From: JACKBK01 sp963707275
GTDB lineage: Bacteria > Chloroflexota > Anaerolineae > JAAEKA01
Assembly: GCA_963707275.1 (NCBI GenBank)
Contig: CAVPPH010000015.1
Location: forward strand, 124,001 to 188,000
Direction: 5' to 3'
Length of the DNA stretch: 64,000 nucleotides
A model generated the notes under the pieces. It had not been told where the DNA came from. It saw only the letters and a program-made list of their open reading frames with translations, and made no database searches. Shown one piece after another: positions 28,311-37,687 of the stretch. Within the stretch, counting starts at the first letter, position 1. Every line of letters begins with the position of its first letter. The position numbers were made by a program, and so were the translations under genes.

Positions 28311-29912
28311 TCATTCCCACTCAATCGTGCCCGGCGGTTTGCTGGTCACGTCATACACTACCCGATTGACGCCCGCCACCTCGTTGACGATGCGATTGCT
28401 GATGCGCGCCAGCAGGTCGTAGGGCAGGCGCGCCCAGTCGGCCGTCATGAAATCGTCGGTGGTCACGGCACGCAGCGCTACCACATCGGCATAGGTGCGG
28501 TTGTCGCCCATGACACCCACTGACTTGACCGGCAGCAACACGGCGAAGACCTGCGACGTTTGTCGGTACAGCCCGGCGGCCCGCAGTTCATCCAGCAGGA
28601 TGACATCGGCCTGGCGCAGCGTCTCAAGCCGCTCCCAGGTCACCTCGCCCAGGCAACGAATGGCCAGCCCGGGACCGGGGAAGGGATGGCGCCAGACGAT
28701 CTCCTCCGGCAATCCCAGCGCCTCGCCCACCGCGCGAGCCTCGTCCTTGAACAACAAACGCAGCGGTTCGATCAGTTCGAAGGTCATATCCTCCGGCAAG
28801 CCGCCGACATTGTGGTGCGTCTTGATCGTGCGAGCGGCCCGCTCCGTGCTGCCGCTGGCGCTTTCGATGACATCCGGGTAGAGCGTTCCCTGGGCTAAGT
28901 ACCCAAAACTGGAGGTGGGGGACCAGCCAGCAGCGATGCGAGCAGACTCATCTTCAAAGACGCGGATGAAGCGATGGCCGATCAGCTTGCGCTTTTGCTC
29001 AGGATCAGTAACTCCTTCCAGGTCGGCCAGAAACAACTCGGCTGCATTAACAGCCACCAGCGGCACCTGCATGTGGCGGGCAAAGGTGTCGATGACCTGC
29101 GCCGCCTCGCCCTGGCGCAGCATGCCGTGGTCAACGAACAGACAGGTCAACTGATCGCCGACGGCCTTGTGCAGCAGAGCGGCGACCACCGAGGAGTCGA
29201 CGCCGCCCGACAGCCCGCACAGCACGTGCGCCTCGCCAACCTGATGACGTACGGCATCCACGGTCTCTGCGATGAAGTTAGCCGGCGTCCAGTCTGAGGT
29301 CGCGCCGCAGATATCCGCGGCAAAGGAGCGCAGGATTGCCGCGCCCTGCGGCGTGTGCGTCACCTCTGGATGAAACTGCAAGCCGTAACGCCCGCTGCTG
29401 GGATCGCCCATCGCAGCGTAGGGCGAATTTGCGCTGCACGCCAGCGCCTGCCAGCCGGCCGGCAACGCCTCAATCCGGTCGCCGTGGCTCATCCAGACGG
29501 GGACTGGGGATTGGGGACTGGGGGACTTGGGGCGGACTGAAGCGAAAAGTGGATTGTCGTTGAGCAGGAGATCGATTTCAGCGGGACCGTATTCGCGCGC
29601 CTGGGAAGGGGCGACGCGGCCCCCCAGGTTGTGGGCCAGGAGTTGCATGCCGTAGCAGATACCCAGCACCGGCAAACCCGACTCCAGTACGTACGACGGA
29701 AGGGTGGGCGCGCCCGGTTCGTAGACACTGGCCGGCCCTCCGCTGAGGATGAACCCTTTGACAGACTTGTTGGCCAACACCCGCTCAGCCGGCTCGTCCC
29801 AGTGAACCAGTTCCGAGTAGACGCGTTGCTCGCGCACGCGCCGCGCGATCAACTGAGCGTATTGCGAGCCAAAGTCGAGAACGATGATTGTGTCGTGAGA
29901 CATGAGAGGCAC
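28311..29912 (-). CDS. guaA: GMP synthase (glutamine-hydrolysing)
   Basis: Converts XMP to GMP using glutamine and ATP in the cytosol. The N-terminal class I amidotransferase has the catalytic Cys86 in LPVLGICYGMQLL and the FHPEVTHT histidine. The ATP-PPase domain has the P-loop LSGGVDSSVVAAL. The C-terminus ends in the typical PPGTIEWE. Length 533 residues is normal. GTG 29912 is preferred because AGGAG, overlapping the xpt stop, lies nine bases upstream; ATG 29903 is an alternative. It is coupled to xpt, giving a purine salvage/synthesis pair. Confidence 0.95.
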   Translation of the reverse strand: MPLMSHDTIIVLDFGSQYAQLIARRVREQRVYSELVHWDEPAERVLANKSVKGFILSGGPASVYEPGAPTLPSYVLESGLPVLGICYGMQLLAHNLGGRVAPSQAREYGPAEIDLLLNDNPLFASVRPKSPSPQSPVPVWMSHGDRIEALPAGWQALACSANSPYAAMGDPSSGRYGLQFHPEVTHTPQGAAILRSFAADICGATSDWTPANFIAETVDAVRHQVGEAHVLCGLSGGVDSSVVAALLHKAVGDQLTCLFVDHGMLRQGEAAQVIDTFARHMQVPLVAVNAAELFLADLEGVTDPEQKRKLIGHRFIRVFEDESARIAAGWSPTSSFGYLAQGTLYPDVIESASGSTERAARTIKTHHNVGGLPEDMTFELIEPLRLLFKDEARAVGEALGLPEEIVWRHPFPGPGLAIRCLGEVTWERLETLRQADVILLDELRAAGLYRQTSQVFAVLLPVKSVGVMGDNRTYADVVALRAVTTDDFMTADWARLPYDLLARISNRIVNEVAGVNRVVYDVTSKPPGTIEWE

Positions 29913-29918
29913 CCAGCA

Positions 29919-30491
29919 TCACTCCTGAAAGACGATGCGTCCGTTGTCCATGTTGGCGATGACCGCCAGCGACTCAATGGGTACGTTCCAGTGGGCGAGA
30001 ACATCACGCCCACCTTCGAAGACCTTCTCAACCACAGCGCCGATGCCGACCAGTTGCGCGCCGGCATCGGCCACCAGCCGCGCCAAGGCATCGATGGTCA
30101 GCCCACGCGCCAGAAAGTCATCGATAATCAGTACCCGGTCACGCGGCCCCAGAAACTCTGGCGACACGATCAGCTCGGTAACCTTGCCTTTGGTGTGGCT
30201 GGGCGCCGACTCGACAATGGCGTTGGGGTGCATGGTAACCGGCTTGGCCTTGCGAGCGTAGAGCACCGGCACGCCCAGCGCCAGCGCGGTCGTAAACGCA
30301 GGCGCGATACCGCTGATCTCGGCCGTGAACACCTTGTTGGGTTGCAGGTGGGCGAAGCGGGCAGCCAGTGCGCCGCCTGCGGCCAGCATCAGGGTCGGAT
30401 CAACCTGGTGATTGATGAATCCATCAACTTTGAGGATGCCGTTGCCCAGGTTGACGCCATCGCGACGAATGCGTTCCTTGAGAATCTCCAC
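29919..30491 (-). CDS. xpt: Xanthine phosphoribosyltransferase
   Basis: Makes XMP from xanthine and PRPP, feeding GuaA directly downstream. The 190-residue length and the N-terminal MEILKERIRRDGVNLG and LKVDGFINHQVDP are typical of Xpt. The PRPP-binding loop is VLIIDDFLARGLT near residues 122-134. GTGGAGATG with GGAGGTGAT upstream gives the start. A promoter lies inside the end of the gene before it, and a hairpin in the leader may control expression. Confidence 0.95.
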   Translation of the reverse strand: MEILKERIRRDGVNLGNGILKVDGFINHQVDPTLMLAAGGALAARFAHLQPNKVFTAEISGIAPAFTTALALGVPVLYARKAKPVTMHPNAIVESAPSHTKGKVTELIVSPEFLGPRDRVLIIDDFLARGLTIDALARLVADAGAQLVGIGAVVEKVFEGGRDVLAHWNVPIESLAVIANMDNGRIVFQE

Positions 30492-30514
30492 CGATCACCT
30501 CCACGATGAAAATG

Positions 30515-30584
30515 CGGCGTCAAGTCATTGAACGCCGCCGCAGTTACTTTAATCCATTGTAGCCCACCAGGGCAGGGCAAGCAA
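30515..30584 (-). promoter_or_regulatory. Promoter and leader hairpin for xpt-guaA
   Basis: On the minus strand TTGCTT (30584-30579), a 17-base spacer and TACAAT (30561-30556) form a good sigma-70 promoter. Part of it lies in the 3' end of the HPr-kinase-like gene. In the leader GCGGCGTTCAA and TTGACGCCGC pair, with one bulge. No known purine riboswitch core was recognised. Confidence 0.6.
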
Positions 30585-31424
30585 GCCGGGCTCGGCAGCT
30601 ACAATCCCAACTCCCGGTCGAGAAAAGGCCACAACTCCGCCGTTGGTCTCGAGATAGAGTCGATAGGTTGGAACGGCGGCCACCAGCCGCTGGGCAATGT
30701 CCAGCCAGGCGACAGCGCTGCTGACCCGCTCGACTGCCAGCTTTTCGGTGGTCAGCAGCGCCAGCACTGCGTCGCCACCGTTCAGTCGCTCCAGGCGGAA
30801 GTCAGGACCATGCTCCAGCAACAGCACGGCTCGCAGCGGTGCGCTGACATTGACCCGTTCGATCATTTCCAATGGCGTGCTGGCGCCCCAAAAAGGTGTG
30901 CTGAGCAGCAACGGCTGCCCATCGGCCAGCGAGAGGACAAGGTTTTCGTCGGTCAAAACCTGGGCGTGTCCGGCAGCCATGCGCGACGCGGTGGTCTTGC
31001 CCGCGCCCGACCGGCCTGACAGCGCCAGCCCCTGCCCGCGCCGGACCATGGCCGCGCCGTGCAACAACAAGCTGTCATGCCGCCGCGGCAGATCATAGGT
31101 GCAGATGAACGCCAGCACGCGATCCACCGACGACGGAGCATACTGGGCCGCCGGCGCAAATACCTCGGCGCTGTTGCTGGCAAGGTCAATAGTTCCACGC
31201 GAGTATCCAACATGGAAGGTGGTCTGCGCCTCATCGTGACTGGCCCAGGGCGGGTCGGCGCGCTCCAACTCAGGATCGACGCGCAGCGTGACCACCCAGT
31301 CCGGTGCATCCGTCGCCGCAAACAACTGATAGCGGTCGCTCAGCGGCACCAGCCAGTCAGTCGCCGGTGCGCGAACCTCGAAGCAGATGCCAGCGATCAC
31401 CAGCCGCAGAGAATGACTGCTCAT
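30549..31424 (-). CDS. HPr kinase-like / serine-kinase-type P-loop protein
   Basis: A 291-residue protein beginning at ATG 31424. An N-terminal small domain (residues 1-110) precedes a P-loop GRSGAGKTTASRMAAG near residues 145-160 and HAQVLTDENLVLSL, a variant of the HPr kinase C-terminal domain. Such HprK-like proteins often accompany PqqD, PF14907 nucleotidyltransferases and S26/S24-type peptidases in RiPP (lasso-peptide-like) loci; here the last two are immediate neighbours. The 4-base overlap with the upstream gene indicates translational coupling. A metabolic HPr role is less likely. Confidence 0.7.
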   Translation of the reverse strand: MSSHSLRLVIAGICFEVRAPATDWLVPLSDRYQLFAATDAPDWVVTLRVDPELERADPPWASHDEAQTTFHVGYSRGTIDLASNSAEVFAPAAQYAPSSVDRVLAFICTYDLPRRHDSLLLHGAAMVRRGQGLALSGRSGAGKTTASRMAAGHAQVLTDENLVLSLADGQPLLLSTPFWGASTPLEMIERVNVSAPLRAVLLLEHGPDFRLERLNGGDAVLALLTTEKLAVERVSSAVAWLDIAQRLVAAVPTYRLYLETNGGVVAFSRPGVGIVAAEPGLLALPWWATMD

Positions 31425-31898
31425 GAACGCAGCCTCCGGCTGACATCGTTCAACAAACAGCGCAAGCGGCGCTGCCCAGCCAGGACATAGGCCCGCCCGA
31501 TCCAGCGCCAGCACATCAAGGCCTCGCCGCGCCTGGGCCAGATCACACGTCCGCCAACCCAGCCTTTATCCACTCGCCCAACTAACTGCGCCGGCAGCAG
31601 CCAGCGATCCGGCTCGCGGCGTCCGTCTCCCTGCGTCACAAGATAGCGGCCGCGCCGATGAACCAGGCGGTGAGCGACCAGAGCGGAGCCGCCGGCAAAC
31701 ACTACCACCGACCCGATCGGCACCGCGCCCCACAACGGGACGATCTCGATCTGGCAGCCATCGGGAAGCGTGGGCTCCATGCTCTTCCCTGCCAGTTGCC
31801 AGCGAAAGCGGCCCTGGCGCGCCAGAACTCTCGTGCAGCAACGGCAGCCAGCCTTGCAGCTTCGGCAACGCCTCGTCCGATATCGATGGCTGTCCCAT
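31421..31898 (-). CDS. S26-type signal peptidase-like protein (frameshifted)
   Basis: The N-terminus (MGQPSISDEALPKLQGWLPLL) comes from one frame and continues in another as ARQGRFRWQLAGKSMEPTLP, where SMEPTLP carries the catalytic Ser of the S26/S24 fold; then IPIGSVVVFAGG-like strands follow and HRLVHRRGRYLVTQGDG provides the second conserved segment (LVTQGDG). The frame change is near 31832 (one extra base in CACGAGAG). Length about 158 residues. Its start overlaps the stop of the nucleotidyltransferase by one base. A maturation protease for a small peptide is possible. Confidence 0.65.
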
Positions 31899-33107
31899 CA
31901 ATGCACCTCGCGATTCGTTGGCGAAGACAGCCGGCTGGTGACCATTTCCCAGATACCGATTGCCCAGCGGTACGGATATGCCAGCGGAACCAACGAGCGA
32001 TCCGATAGTTCATAACGCTCTTGCATATATGACGGCGACGGAAACAGGTTCGCCCACAAGAACGAAGCCCGCTTGCGCCAACCGGTCATGCTAGCCAAAT
32101 CTACCAAGAAACGCTGCACCACCGGTCGTTGCTCAGCTTGCAGCCACTGAACCACCTGCCGTTCCTCGTCAGAAACTGGCAATCGCATCGCTGCCTGCAT
32201 GACATCCGGCGGAATCGCGGCCTTCCAGTCATCCACCAGTTGCCTCAAGACAACCTGGATACTGAAGACCAGCTTGAACTCAGTCGCCCTGGCCAGCAGA
32301 AGCTGCCAGTCAATATCTGGGCCACGCGTTGCCACCAGGCCAGCGATATCCCCGATCCAGCGCATCCCTTGCGCTCGGTGGTGTAGCACGTAATGGGCGC
32401 TGAGATGGAGAAGTGTAGCCTCCAGCCCCAGAACCAGCGCATCAGATTCAGCCACCCTGGCCGGACGGGCCGTATCCCAGAACCAGCGCTCGTTCAAACG
32501 ATCCTGGTAAAAGGGCGAGTCCAACAGGTGCCAGTGAAGCTCAACAGCCAGCGACGGCGTCCCGGCAGAGCGAACGACCACCTCGTTTTCGAAATCCAGC
32601 GCGTGACCGGGCCGCACCTCCGCACCAGCAGACCGGTAACCACGCTGATGCAACACGTCGATAGCCGCCGCAACGTCCTGCTCGTGCAGCAGTAGATCCA
32701 GGTCAGTCATAGGCCGCAACGCGCTGTTGCCATACAGCGTGTCGCCGAGGGCCGCGCCTTTGAGCACGACGGTCGCCAGCCCGGCTTCTGCCAGCCAACG
32801 CAACACGTTGCTCAGTTCGACGGACATCAACCCGGCGTAGACGGCAGTCTCCTGGTAGGCGTCGCGCAGGCAATCGCCAGCAGACGCAGGCGCCAGGTGG
32901 CCGTTGCGCAGGACATCATAGAGTAGCGGCGCCAGCCCGACTCGACCTCGCCGTATCACACATCGCCGCCCAGTCTACACGGACGTTGGCTGCAAACGCC
33001 TCCGCCTCGTGCAGAACGTCCGGCTGCCAGCGACTGCGCAAACAAAGGCGCATGAACACATCGTTGTCTGCGCTGGCTGGCACACCCCTCGCGTCCACCT
33101 TATACAC
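31898..33107 (-). CDS. Nucleotidyltransferase family protein (PF14907-like), frameshifted
   Basis: About 400 residues after joining two frames at about 32945. The core has LATVVLKGAALGDTLYGN and RPMTDLDLLLHEQD, the nucleotidyltransferase fingerprint (GxA...DxD), followed by VELHWHLLDSPFY and a helical tail. This is the pattern of uncharacterised NTP_transf_5 proteins, often encoded beside HprK-like kinases and S24/S26 peptidases in peptide-modification loci. GTG 33107 follows the upstream stop directly; ATG 33053 is the alternative start. Confidence 0.7.
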
Positions 33108-34091
33108 CTATCGCCGCTTTGCGCCGCACCCGCGACAGAACTGGTCAGTGGCCTCGAACTTGGTCCCGCACTGTGGGCAAAAGAGAGTCTGGGCTGGCTT
33201 CTGGGGCGCCGTCGCGGAGGCGGACCTCGGCGTCTCGCCTTTCTCACGGGCTGCCCGGCGGCGAGCCTGACGCGACCCGCCAGATGCCTGGCTCCTACGC
33301 CACCACCAGAAAGCTACACCAGCCACGACCACCAGCGCCAGCACCAGACCAGCGACCAGGGGAAGCCAATCGATTCCGGCAGAATCTGCCGCAGTCGCGC
33401 CCACGACATCGTCACCCACGACCGCGTTGACAATGGTAGGATTGGCGTCGGACTTGGTGTAGCTCACACTGAGAGGCACGGCCTGACCTGCCGCCAGCGG
33501 ACCGGTCTGCATGGTGTACAACGGATTGCCGAAGGAGTTTGTACCCGTTGGCTGCATGGAAGGCGTCGTCTGCAAATTGCTAGCACGCGCCGGCAGGCGC
33601 AAAGTGACCGACGCGTCCTGAACCGGATAGGGCGACGCCAGATCCAGATCGAAGCCGCGACTGGGCGGTGGGCTGATCACGTCGTCATAGTACTCGACGA
33701 CAAAATCAGGCTGATCCAGTGTGAAGACGATATCCTGCCCATCCACGGTCGGCTCCGATCGCCACGGGATCGAAATCAGACGACCGCCTTCCCCCGGAAA
33801 CGCCACGGCATTGATCTCGATGCCCGAAGGCGCGGGAATACGCACTTCGACCGGCAGGCCGGTGCTGTCAAGTACCGTGCCATTCAGGAGCACCAGCACA
33901 GCAGGGCGGTCATATTCGGGCCAAACCTCAACAGCCCAGCGGTCAAGTCCCAGCGGGACATCCTGCGCAGCTGCCCTGGTGCCGCCAAGATTTGATGAAC
34001 CCAGCATCAGCAGGCTGGCGACGATAATCGTACAAGCCATCCACCGATGGTGGAAACGGGAGGATTTGCCAGATTTGGTTATTGATGTCAT
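33108..34091 (-). CDS. Exported or membrane-anchored protein with a C-terminal zinc ribbon
   Basis: A 327-residue protein with a signal anchor (residues 19-42, ending AAAQDVPL), an extracellular beta-rich domain, and a second membrane helix near residues 240-262 (LPLVAGLVLALVVVAGVAFW). A basic linker leads to a cytosolic zinc ribbon CPQCGTKFEATDQFCRGCG. The order suggests signal sensing outside and a small metal-binding module inside. It leads the minus-strand cluster with the nucleotidyltransferase, S26-like and HprK-like genes. Its promoter implies a leaderless mRNA. Confidence 0.7.
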   Translation of the reverse strand: MTSITKSGKSSRFHHRWMACTIIVASLLMLGSSNLGGTRAAAQDVPLGLDRWAVEVWPEYDRPAVLVLLNGTVLDSTGLPVEVRIPAPSGIEINAVAFPGEGGRLISIPWRSEPTVDGQDIVFTLDQPDFVVEYYDDVISPPPSRGFDLDLASPYPVQDASVTLRLPARASNLQTTPSMQPTGTNSFGNPLYTMQTGPLAAGQAVPLSVSYTKSDANPTIVNAVVGDDVVGATAADSAGIDWLPLVAGLVLALVVVAGVAFWWWRRSQASGGSRQARRRAAREKGETPRSASATAPQKPAQTLFCPQCGTKFEATDQFCRGCGAKRR

Positions 34092-34099
34092 AGCTTGTC

Positions 34100-34128
34100 A
34101 TTTTACATACCTGTGCCCTCAATCGCAA
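34100..34128 (-). promoter_or_regulatory. Sigma-70-like promoter, leaderless mRNA
   Basis: On the minus strand TTGCGA (34128-34123), a 17-base spacer and TAAAAT (34105-34100) stand eight bases before ATG 34091. The expected start point is at or within two bases of the ATG. Confidence 0.6.
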
Positions 34129-34542
34129 TGTTTGGGCAGGTCGTTTTCTCTGTTCTCACATCATCTCTTTTCAAATGATTTGTAATAAGAAGAGTCGTAG
34201 TCGTAGTAGGGACTGTTGAAATGTGGAAAGCCCGCCGGATGCAGCCAGCAGTACGCGGCATCCGGCGGAGCGGAAGATAACAACCCCTATGGGTAGGGGT
34301 TGTTATCTTGGCGACTTTTCCGGCATCGCTGCGAAGAGGCATGGAAAGGCCGGGAAAACATTTGGAGGGCTAAATTGCCTGTTTGCTACACAAGGTTACG
34401 CCATGTCGATGTCGAACATTGCCTCGCCACTACATGTTGTTTGACGCCGCAAAAGCGAAGACCAAAACACTGACGCACCACAGGAAGTTATCCGGCGTTC
34501 AGCGCCGAAGTTAACAGTGGTGTGTGGAAACCAGGTTGCTCG
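34129..34542. other. Intergenic region with two tandem hairpins
   Basis: No gene was found. A hairpin pairs 34232-34242 (CCGCCGGATGC) with 34258-34268. Directly after, a perfect 15-bp stem pairs 34274-34288 (AAGATAACAACCCCT) with 34295-34309. Both could terminate transcription from either side. Confidence 0.6.
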
Positions 34543-34591
34543 TGGTATAATTGGCTGGCGCGGCCAGCCCGAAAGCGTCACAGGTGACGCT
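34543..34591 (+). promoter_or_regulatory. Extended -10 promoter and leader of the biotin carboxylase gene
   Basis: TGGTATAAT at 34543-34551 is an extended -10 without a clear -35. A small hairpin (34574-34581 with 34584-34591) lies in the 190-base leader. Confidence 0.45.
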
Positions 34592-34746
34592 GTTGATCAC
34601 TCTCGGCTCCTCTACTGAACGGGGCGGATCGGCTCGTTCGGAGTCTTGACCTCGTCTCAGGTTCAGTGCCTGTGTTCGGGCTGGTCTCCCGGCCGTTCCT
34701 GCCCCGTCCAGTCACTTGATCTAGCCATCATTCATTGACCTGAACC

Positions 34747-36262
34747 ATGTTTCGAAAATTATTGATAGCCAACCGCGGCGAAGTGGCCGTGCGCATCATT
34801 CGTTCGTGCCAGGAGTTGGGCATTCGCACGGTCGCAGTCTACTCTGATGCGGACGCCAATGCGCTGCACACGATGCTGGCCGACGAGTCTGTGCCCATCG
34901 GCCCTGCTCCGCCTTCGCAAAGCTACCTTTGCGGCAATTGCATCCTTGAGCAGGCGTTGCGGCTGGGCTGCGACGCCGTGCATCCGGGCTACGGCTTCTT
35001 GTCCGAGAATGCCGATTTTGCCGCGGCTGTGCAGGCTTCCGGGTTGACCTGGATTGGTCCGGACCCGGCTGCCATGCGCATCATGGGATCGAAGACATCG
35101 GCCCGCGCTGCCATGCAGGCGGCTGGCTTGCCTGTGGTGCCAGGCTACCAGGCAAGCCAGGAGGACGCAGATTTGCTGGTAGCAGCGGCTCAGCTCGGCT
35201 TTCCGCTGCTGGTCAAGGCGACGGCTGGCGGCGGTGGCAAGGGGATGCGCATCGTTGAGCAGCCTGCCGACCTGCCGGCCGCGCTGGCGTCGGCGCGGCG
35301 CGAGGCTCGCAATGCGTTCGCTGACGACCGTATCTACCTGGAGCGACTGATACCCAGGCCCGCGGCACATCGAGTTCCAGGTCTTTGGCGATCGTCACGG
35401 CAACGCGGTGCATCTTTTCGAGCGGGAGTGCTCCATCCAGCGCCGTCATCAGAAGATCGTCGAGGAGACGCCCTCGCCGCTGCTGGACGCCGGCCTGCGC
35501 CGGCGCATGGGCGAAGCGGCGGTGGCGGCTGTCCGGGCGGTCGGCTACGTCAATGCCGGCACGCTGGAGTTCCTGGTCGATCCGGTCAGCGGCGCCTTCT
35601 ATTTCCTGGAGATGAACACCCGCTTGCAGGTCGAGCATCCGATCACCGAGCAGGTGACCGGCGTCGATCTGGTCAAGCTCCAGATCCGCATCGCTGCCGG
35701 CCTGCCGCTGCCGTTTCGCCAGGAAGACCTGGGCCAGCGCCGCCACGCTATCGAGTGCCGTATCTACGCCGAGGACCCGGCCAACGAATTCCTGCCATCG
35801 ATTGGCAAGGTGCTGTTGGCGGTGGAGCCGGTGGGGCCGGGCGTGCGCGTCGACGCCGGTATCACCACCGGCGACGAGATCACCATCCACTACGACCCGA
35901 TGATCGCCAAGTTGATTGCGTTGGGAGAGGATCGGGCCGACGCCGTGCGCAAGATGGACTGGGCGTTGCAGCACTATGTGATTCTGGGCGTCACAACTAA
36001 CATCCCGTTCCTGCGCGCCGTGATCACCAGCGATGCCTTCCGGCGTGGCGACGTGACCACCGACTTCGTCGATCGCCATTTCGCCGACTGGCAGCCGCGC
36101 ACAAAGGCGCCGCCCGATATGGTGCTGGTGGCAGCGGCGCTGGCTGAGCTGCTGGAAGGTGAGGCGCAAGGAGCCGGCGCTGGGCCAACTGGCGAGCCGC
36201 AGCGGGACGATCCGCTGTCACCATGGCGGCAGGCGAACGGGTTTCGCATGGGCGGACGCTGA
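34747..36262 (+). CDS. accC: Biotin carboxylase subunit of an acyl-CoA carboxylase (frameshifted)
   Basis: Carboxylates carrier-bound biotin with bicarbonate and ATP. The N-terminus MFRKLLIANRGEVAVRIIRS and LGCDAVHPGYGFLSENADF are diagnostic, the ATP-grasp glycine loop is KATAGGGGKGMR near residues 158-169, and the second half has NAGTLEFLVDP and FLEMNTRLQVEHPITEQVTG. The frame changes at about 35360 (one extra base before CGGCACATCGAG, giving PRHIEFQV). The corrected protein of about 505 residues is a little longer than AccC (about 450). The carrier gene follows after 19 bases, but no carboxyltransferase is nearby. Confidence 0.9.
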
Positions 36263-36281
36263 TGGAACAGGTGATCAGGCC

Positions 36282-36785
36282 ATGAAGAGCGAATACACCT
36301 ATCAGGTCGGCGACGAGATCAGAACCGTGACTGTGCGGCGCGACGAAGACCGTTTTGAGGTCACCGTCGGCGACATCACCTACGAAGTTCGCGCGCAGCG
36401 GCCGGAGCATGGCCGGCTCAACCTGCAGGTGGGCGACCAGCGGCTGCGCGTCCACGTAGCCAGCGACGGGCTGCGGCGCTACGTCGCCATGGCCGGCCAG
36501 ACGTGGGTACTTGAGCGGCCCGAGCCTGAGCAGAAGCGGCGCGCAGTGGCAGCTGGCGGGCCGGGCGCGGGCAGCCTGGAAGCCTCCATGCCGGGGCTGG
36601 TGCTGGATGTGCTGATCACTGTTGGGGATACGGTCGAGCGGGGCGAGACGCTGGTGTTGCTGGAGGCGATGAAAATGGAACTGCGCATCACCGCGCCGGC
36701 TGGCGGCACGGTGACAGCTGTTCACTGCAAGGCGGGCGACGTGGTGGATCGGGGGCAGGTGCTGGTGGAAATTGCCGACAGCTAG
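36282..36785 (+). CDS. Biotinyl carrier protein of the acyl-CoA carboxylase
   Basis: A 167-residue protein whose C-terminal 70 residues form a biotinyl domain: ASMPGLVLDVLITVGDTVER, LLEAMKMELRITAPAGG (the biotinylated lysine is in EAMKM) and VVDRGQVLVEI. The N-terminal 90 residues are a beta-rich domain as in the BT region of propionyl- or methylcrotonyl-CoA carboxylase alpha chains. Such alpha chains are usually one polypeptide; here the same parts are two genes. The stop overlaps that of the convergent nucleotidyltransferase gene. Confidence 0.85.
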   Translation: MKSEYTYQVGDEIRTVTVRRDEDRFEVTVGDITYEVRAQRPEHGRLNLQVGDQRLRVHVASDGLRRYVAMAGQTWVLERPEPEQKRRAVAAGGPGAGSLEASMPGLVLDVLITVGDTVERGETLVLLEAMKMELRITAPAGGTVTAVHCKAGDVVDRGQVLVEIADS

Positions 36786-37405
36786 AACGACGGGATGCCT
36801 TCGTCAAGCTCGGCCTGCACGCGTTTCAGGATAGCCAGCCAAATAGCGAGCGCATCGTCGCCAATCGCTGTGGCTCGGCGCGAGACGTACTCGACGTCGA
36901 ACGGCATGTCAGCCAGCCCGCTCAAGACGAAACTGAGCACGACGTAGATGTCCGACGGGTGCTTGTTTGACCGGCCCTCCTGCCAGGCCATCAGCTTGCC
37001 GATGATAATATCCTCCGGCCGGGCGCACCAGATTTCAAGCTCATTTCCCTGGAGATCAGAGACTGTTCCCCGAATGCGCTGTCTGAAGGCCATGACGTAC
37101 TCGGGTTCTCGTGACAGGGGAACCAAATCAGCTTTGGCTCCAAGTGTGCCATCGATGATGTTGAACATGATTCCAAGGCGAATCGAATCGCGCATTTGCA
37201 CTGGATCTGCGTAATAGCGCGGGGCGGGAAAACATGCAGCCAGGGCATCACACATGGCCGGGTCCAGATCGACAATGATATCGACATCGTGCGTGCTGCG
37301 GCTGAGCCCAAATGCGCTTGCTCCGTACGCGCCGACTACCATGTAGTTGGCTCCAATCGTTTCCAGGGCTTTAAGCACCGACACATAAAACTCAAATACG
37401 CTCAA
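36782..37405 (-). CDS. Nucleotidyltransferase (AbiEii/MNT-like)
   Basis: A 207-residue protein with the nucleotidyltransferase fingerprint VVGAYGASAFGLSRSTHDVD followed by IIVDLDP, where the active-site acidic residues lie. IIGKLMAWQEGR is like the family's conserved K...W helix. Its start overlaps the stop of the upstream small gene by 4 bases, the arrangement of type IV toxin-antitoxin or MNT/HEPN-like pairs, but the partner here is not a HEPN protein. Function is unproven. Confidence 0.7.
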   Translation of the reverse strand: MSVFEFYVSVLKALETIGANYMVVGAYGASAFGLSRSTHDVDIIVDLDPAMCDALAACFPAPRYYADPVQMRDSIRLGIMFNIIDGTLGAKADLVPLSREPEYVMAFRQRIRGTVSDLQGNELEIWCARPEDIIIGKLMAWQEGRSNKHPSDIYVVLSFVLSGLADMPFDVEYVSRRATAIGDDALAIWLAILKRVQAELDEGIPSF

Positions 37406-37629
37406 AACCCCTTCTCCTTCTGTCGCTCCACATAGCGAAGCAGAATCATGTTGACTTCCTCGATTGGCAGGTCGGGGTAACGTTTGCTAAACGCGCCGCG
37501 GAGCAGGGCCTGGTTGAAGGCAGAAATATCAGCCATGGCCTTCATTCGCTCGCCAAGAGACAGTCTCGCTAGAATCTCCATCTGCTGCCAGTCGATAGGA
37601 TCAAACTGCAACGCGTCGTTTTCTGACAT
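37402..37629 (-). CDS. Small partner protein of the nucleotidyltransferase
   Basis: A 75-residue acidic, helical protein (MSENDALQFDPIDWQQMEIL, then LSLGERMKAMADISAFNQAL and ERQKEKGF). ATG 37629 is chosen because the upstream part of the frame is low-complexity and the coding composition begins there. The ATGA-type overlap with the next gene indicates coupling. Similar small proteins precede AbiEii-like genes in many genomes; an antitoxin or adaptor role is inference. Confidence 0.6.
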   Translation of the reverse strand: MSENDALQFDPIDWQQMEILARLSLGERMKAMADISAFNQALLRGAFSKRYPDLPIEEVNMILLRYVERQKEKGF

Positions 37630-37687
37630 TAACCCTTCACCCTCGCCTATCCTCGGAACCGGCGAGCCAAGGTTCACAACTCACCAA

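Noticed and set aside
30492..30548. Purine riboswitch before xpt
   Set aside because: The leader is too short and lacks the conserved loop sequences; only a simple hairpin is seen.
35350..35370. Programmed ribosomal frameshift in accC
   Set aside because: No slippery heptamer or downstream pseudoknot is evident, and similar one-base insertions interrupt many unrelated genes in this window.
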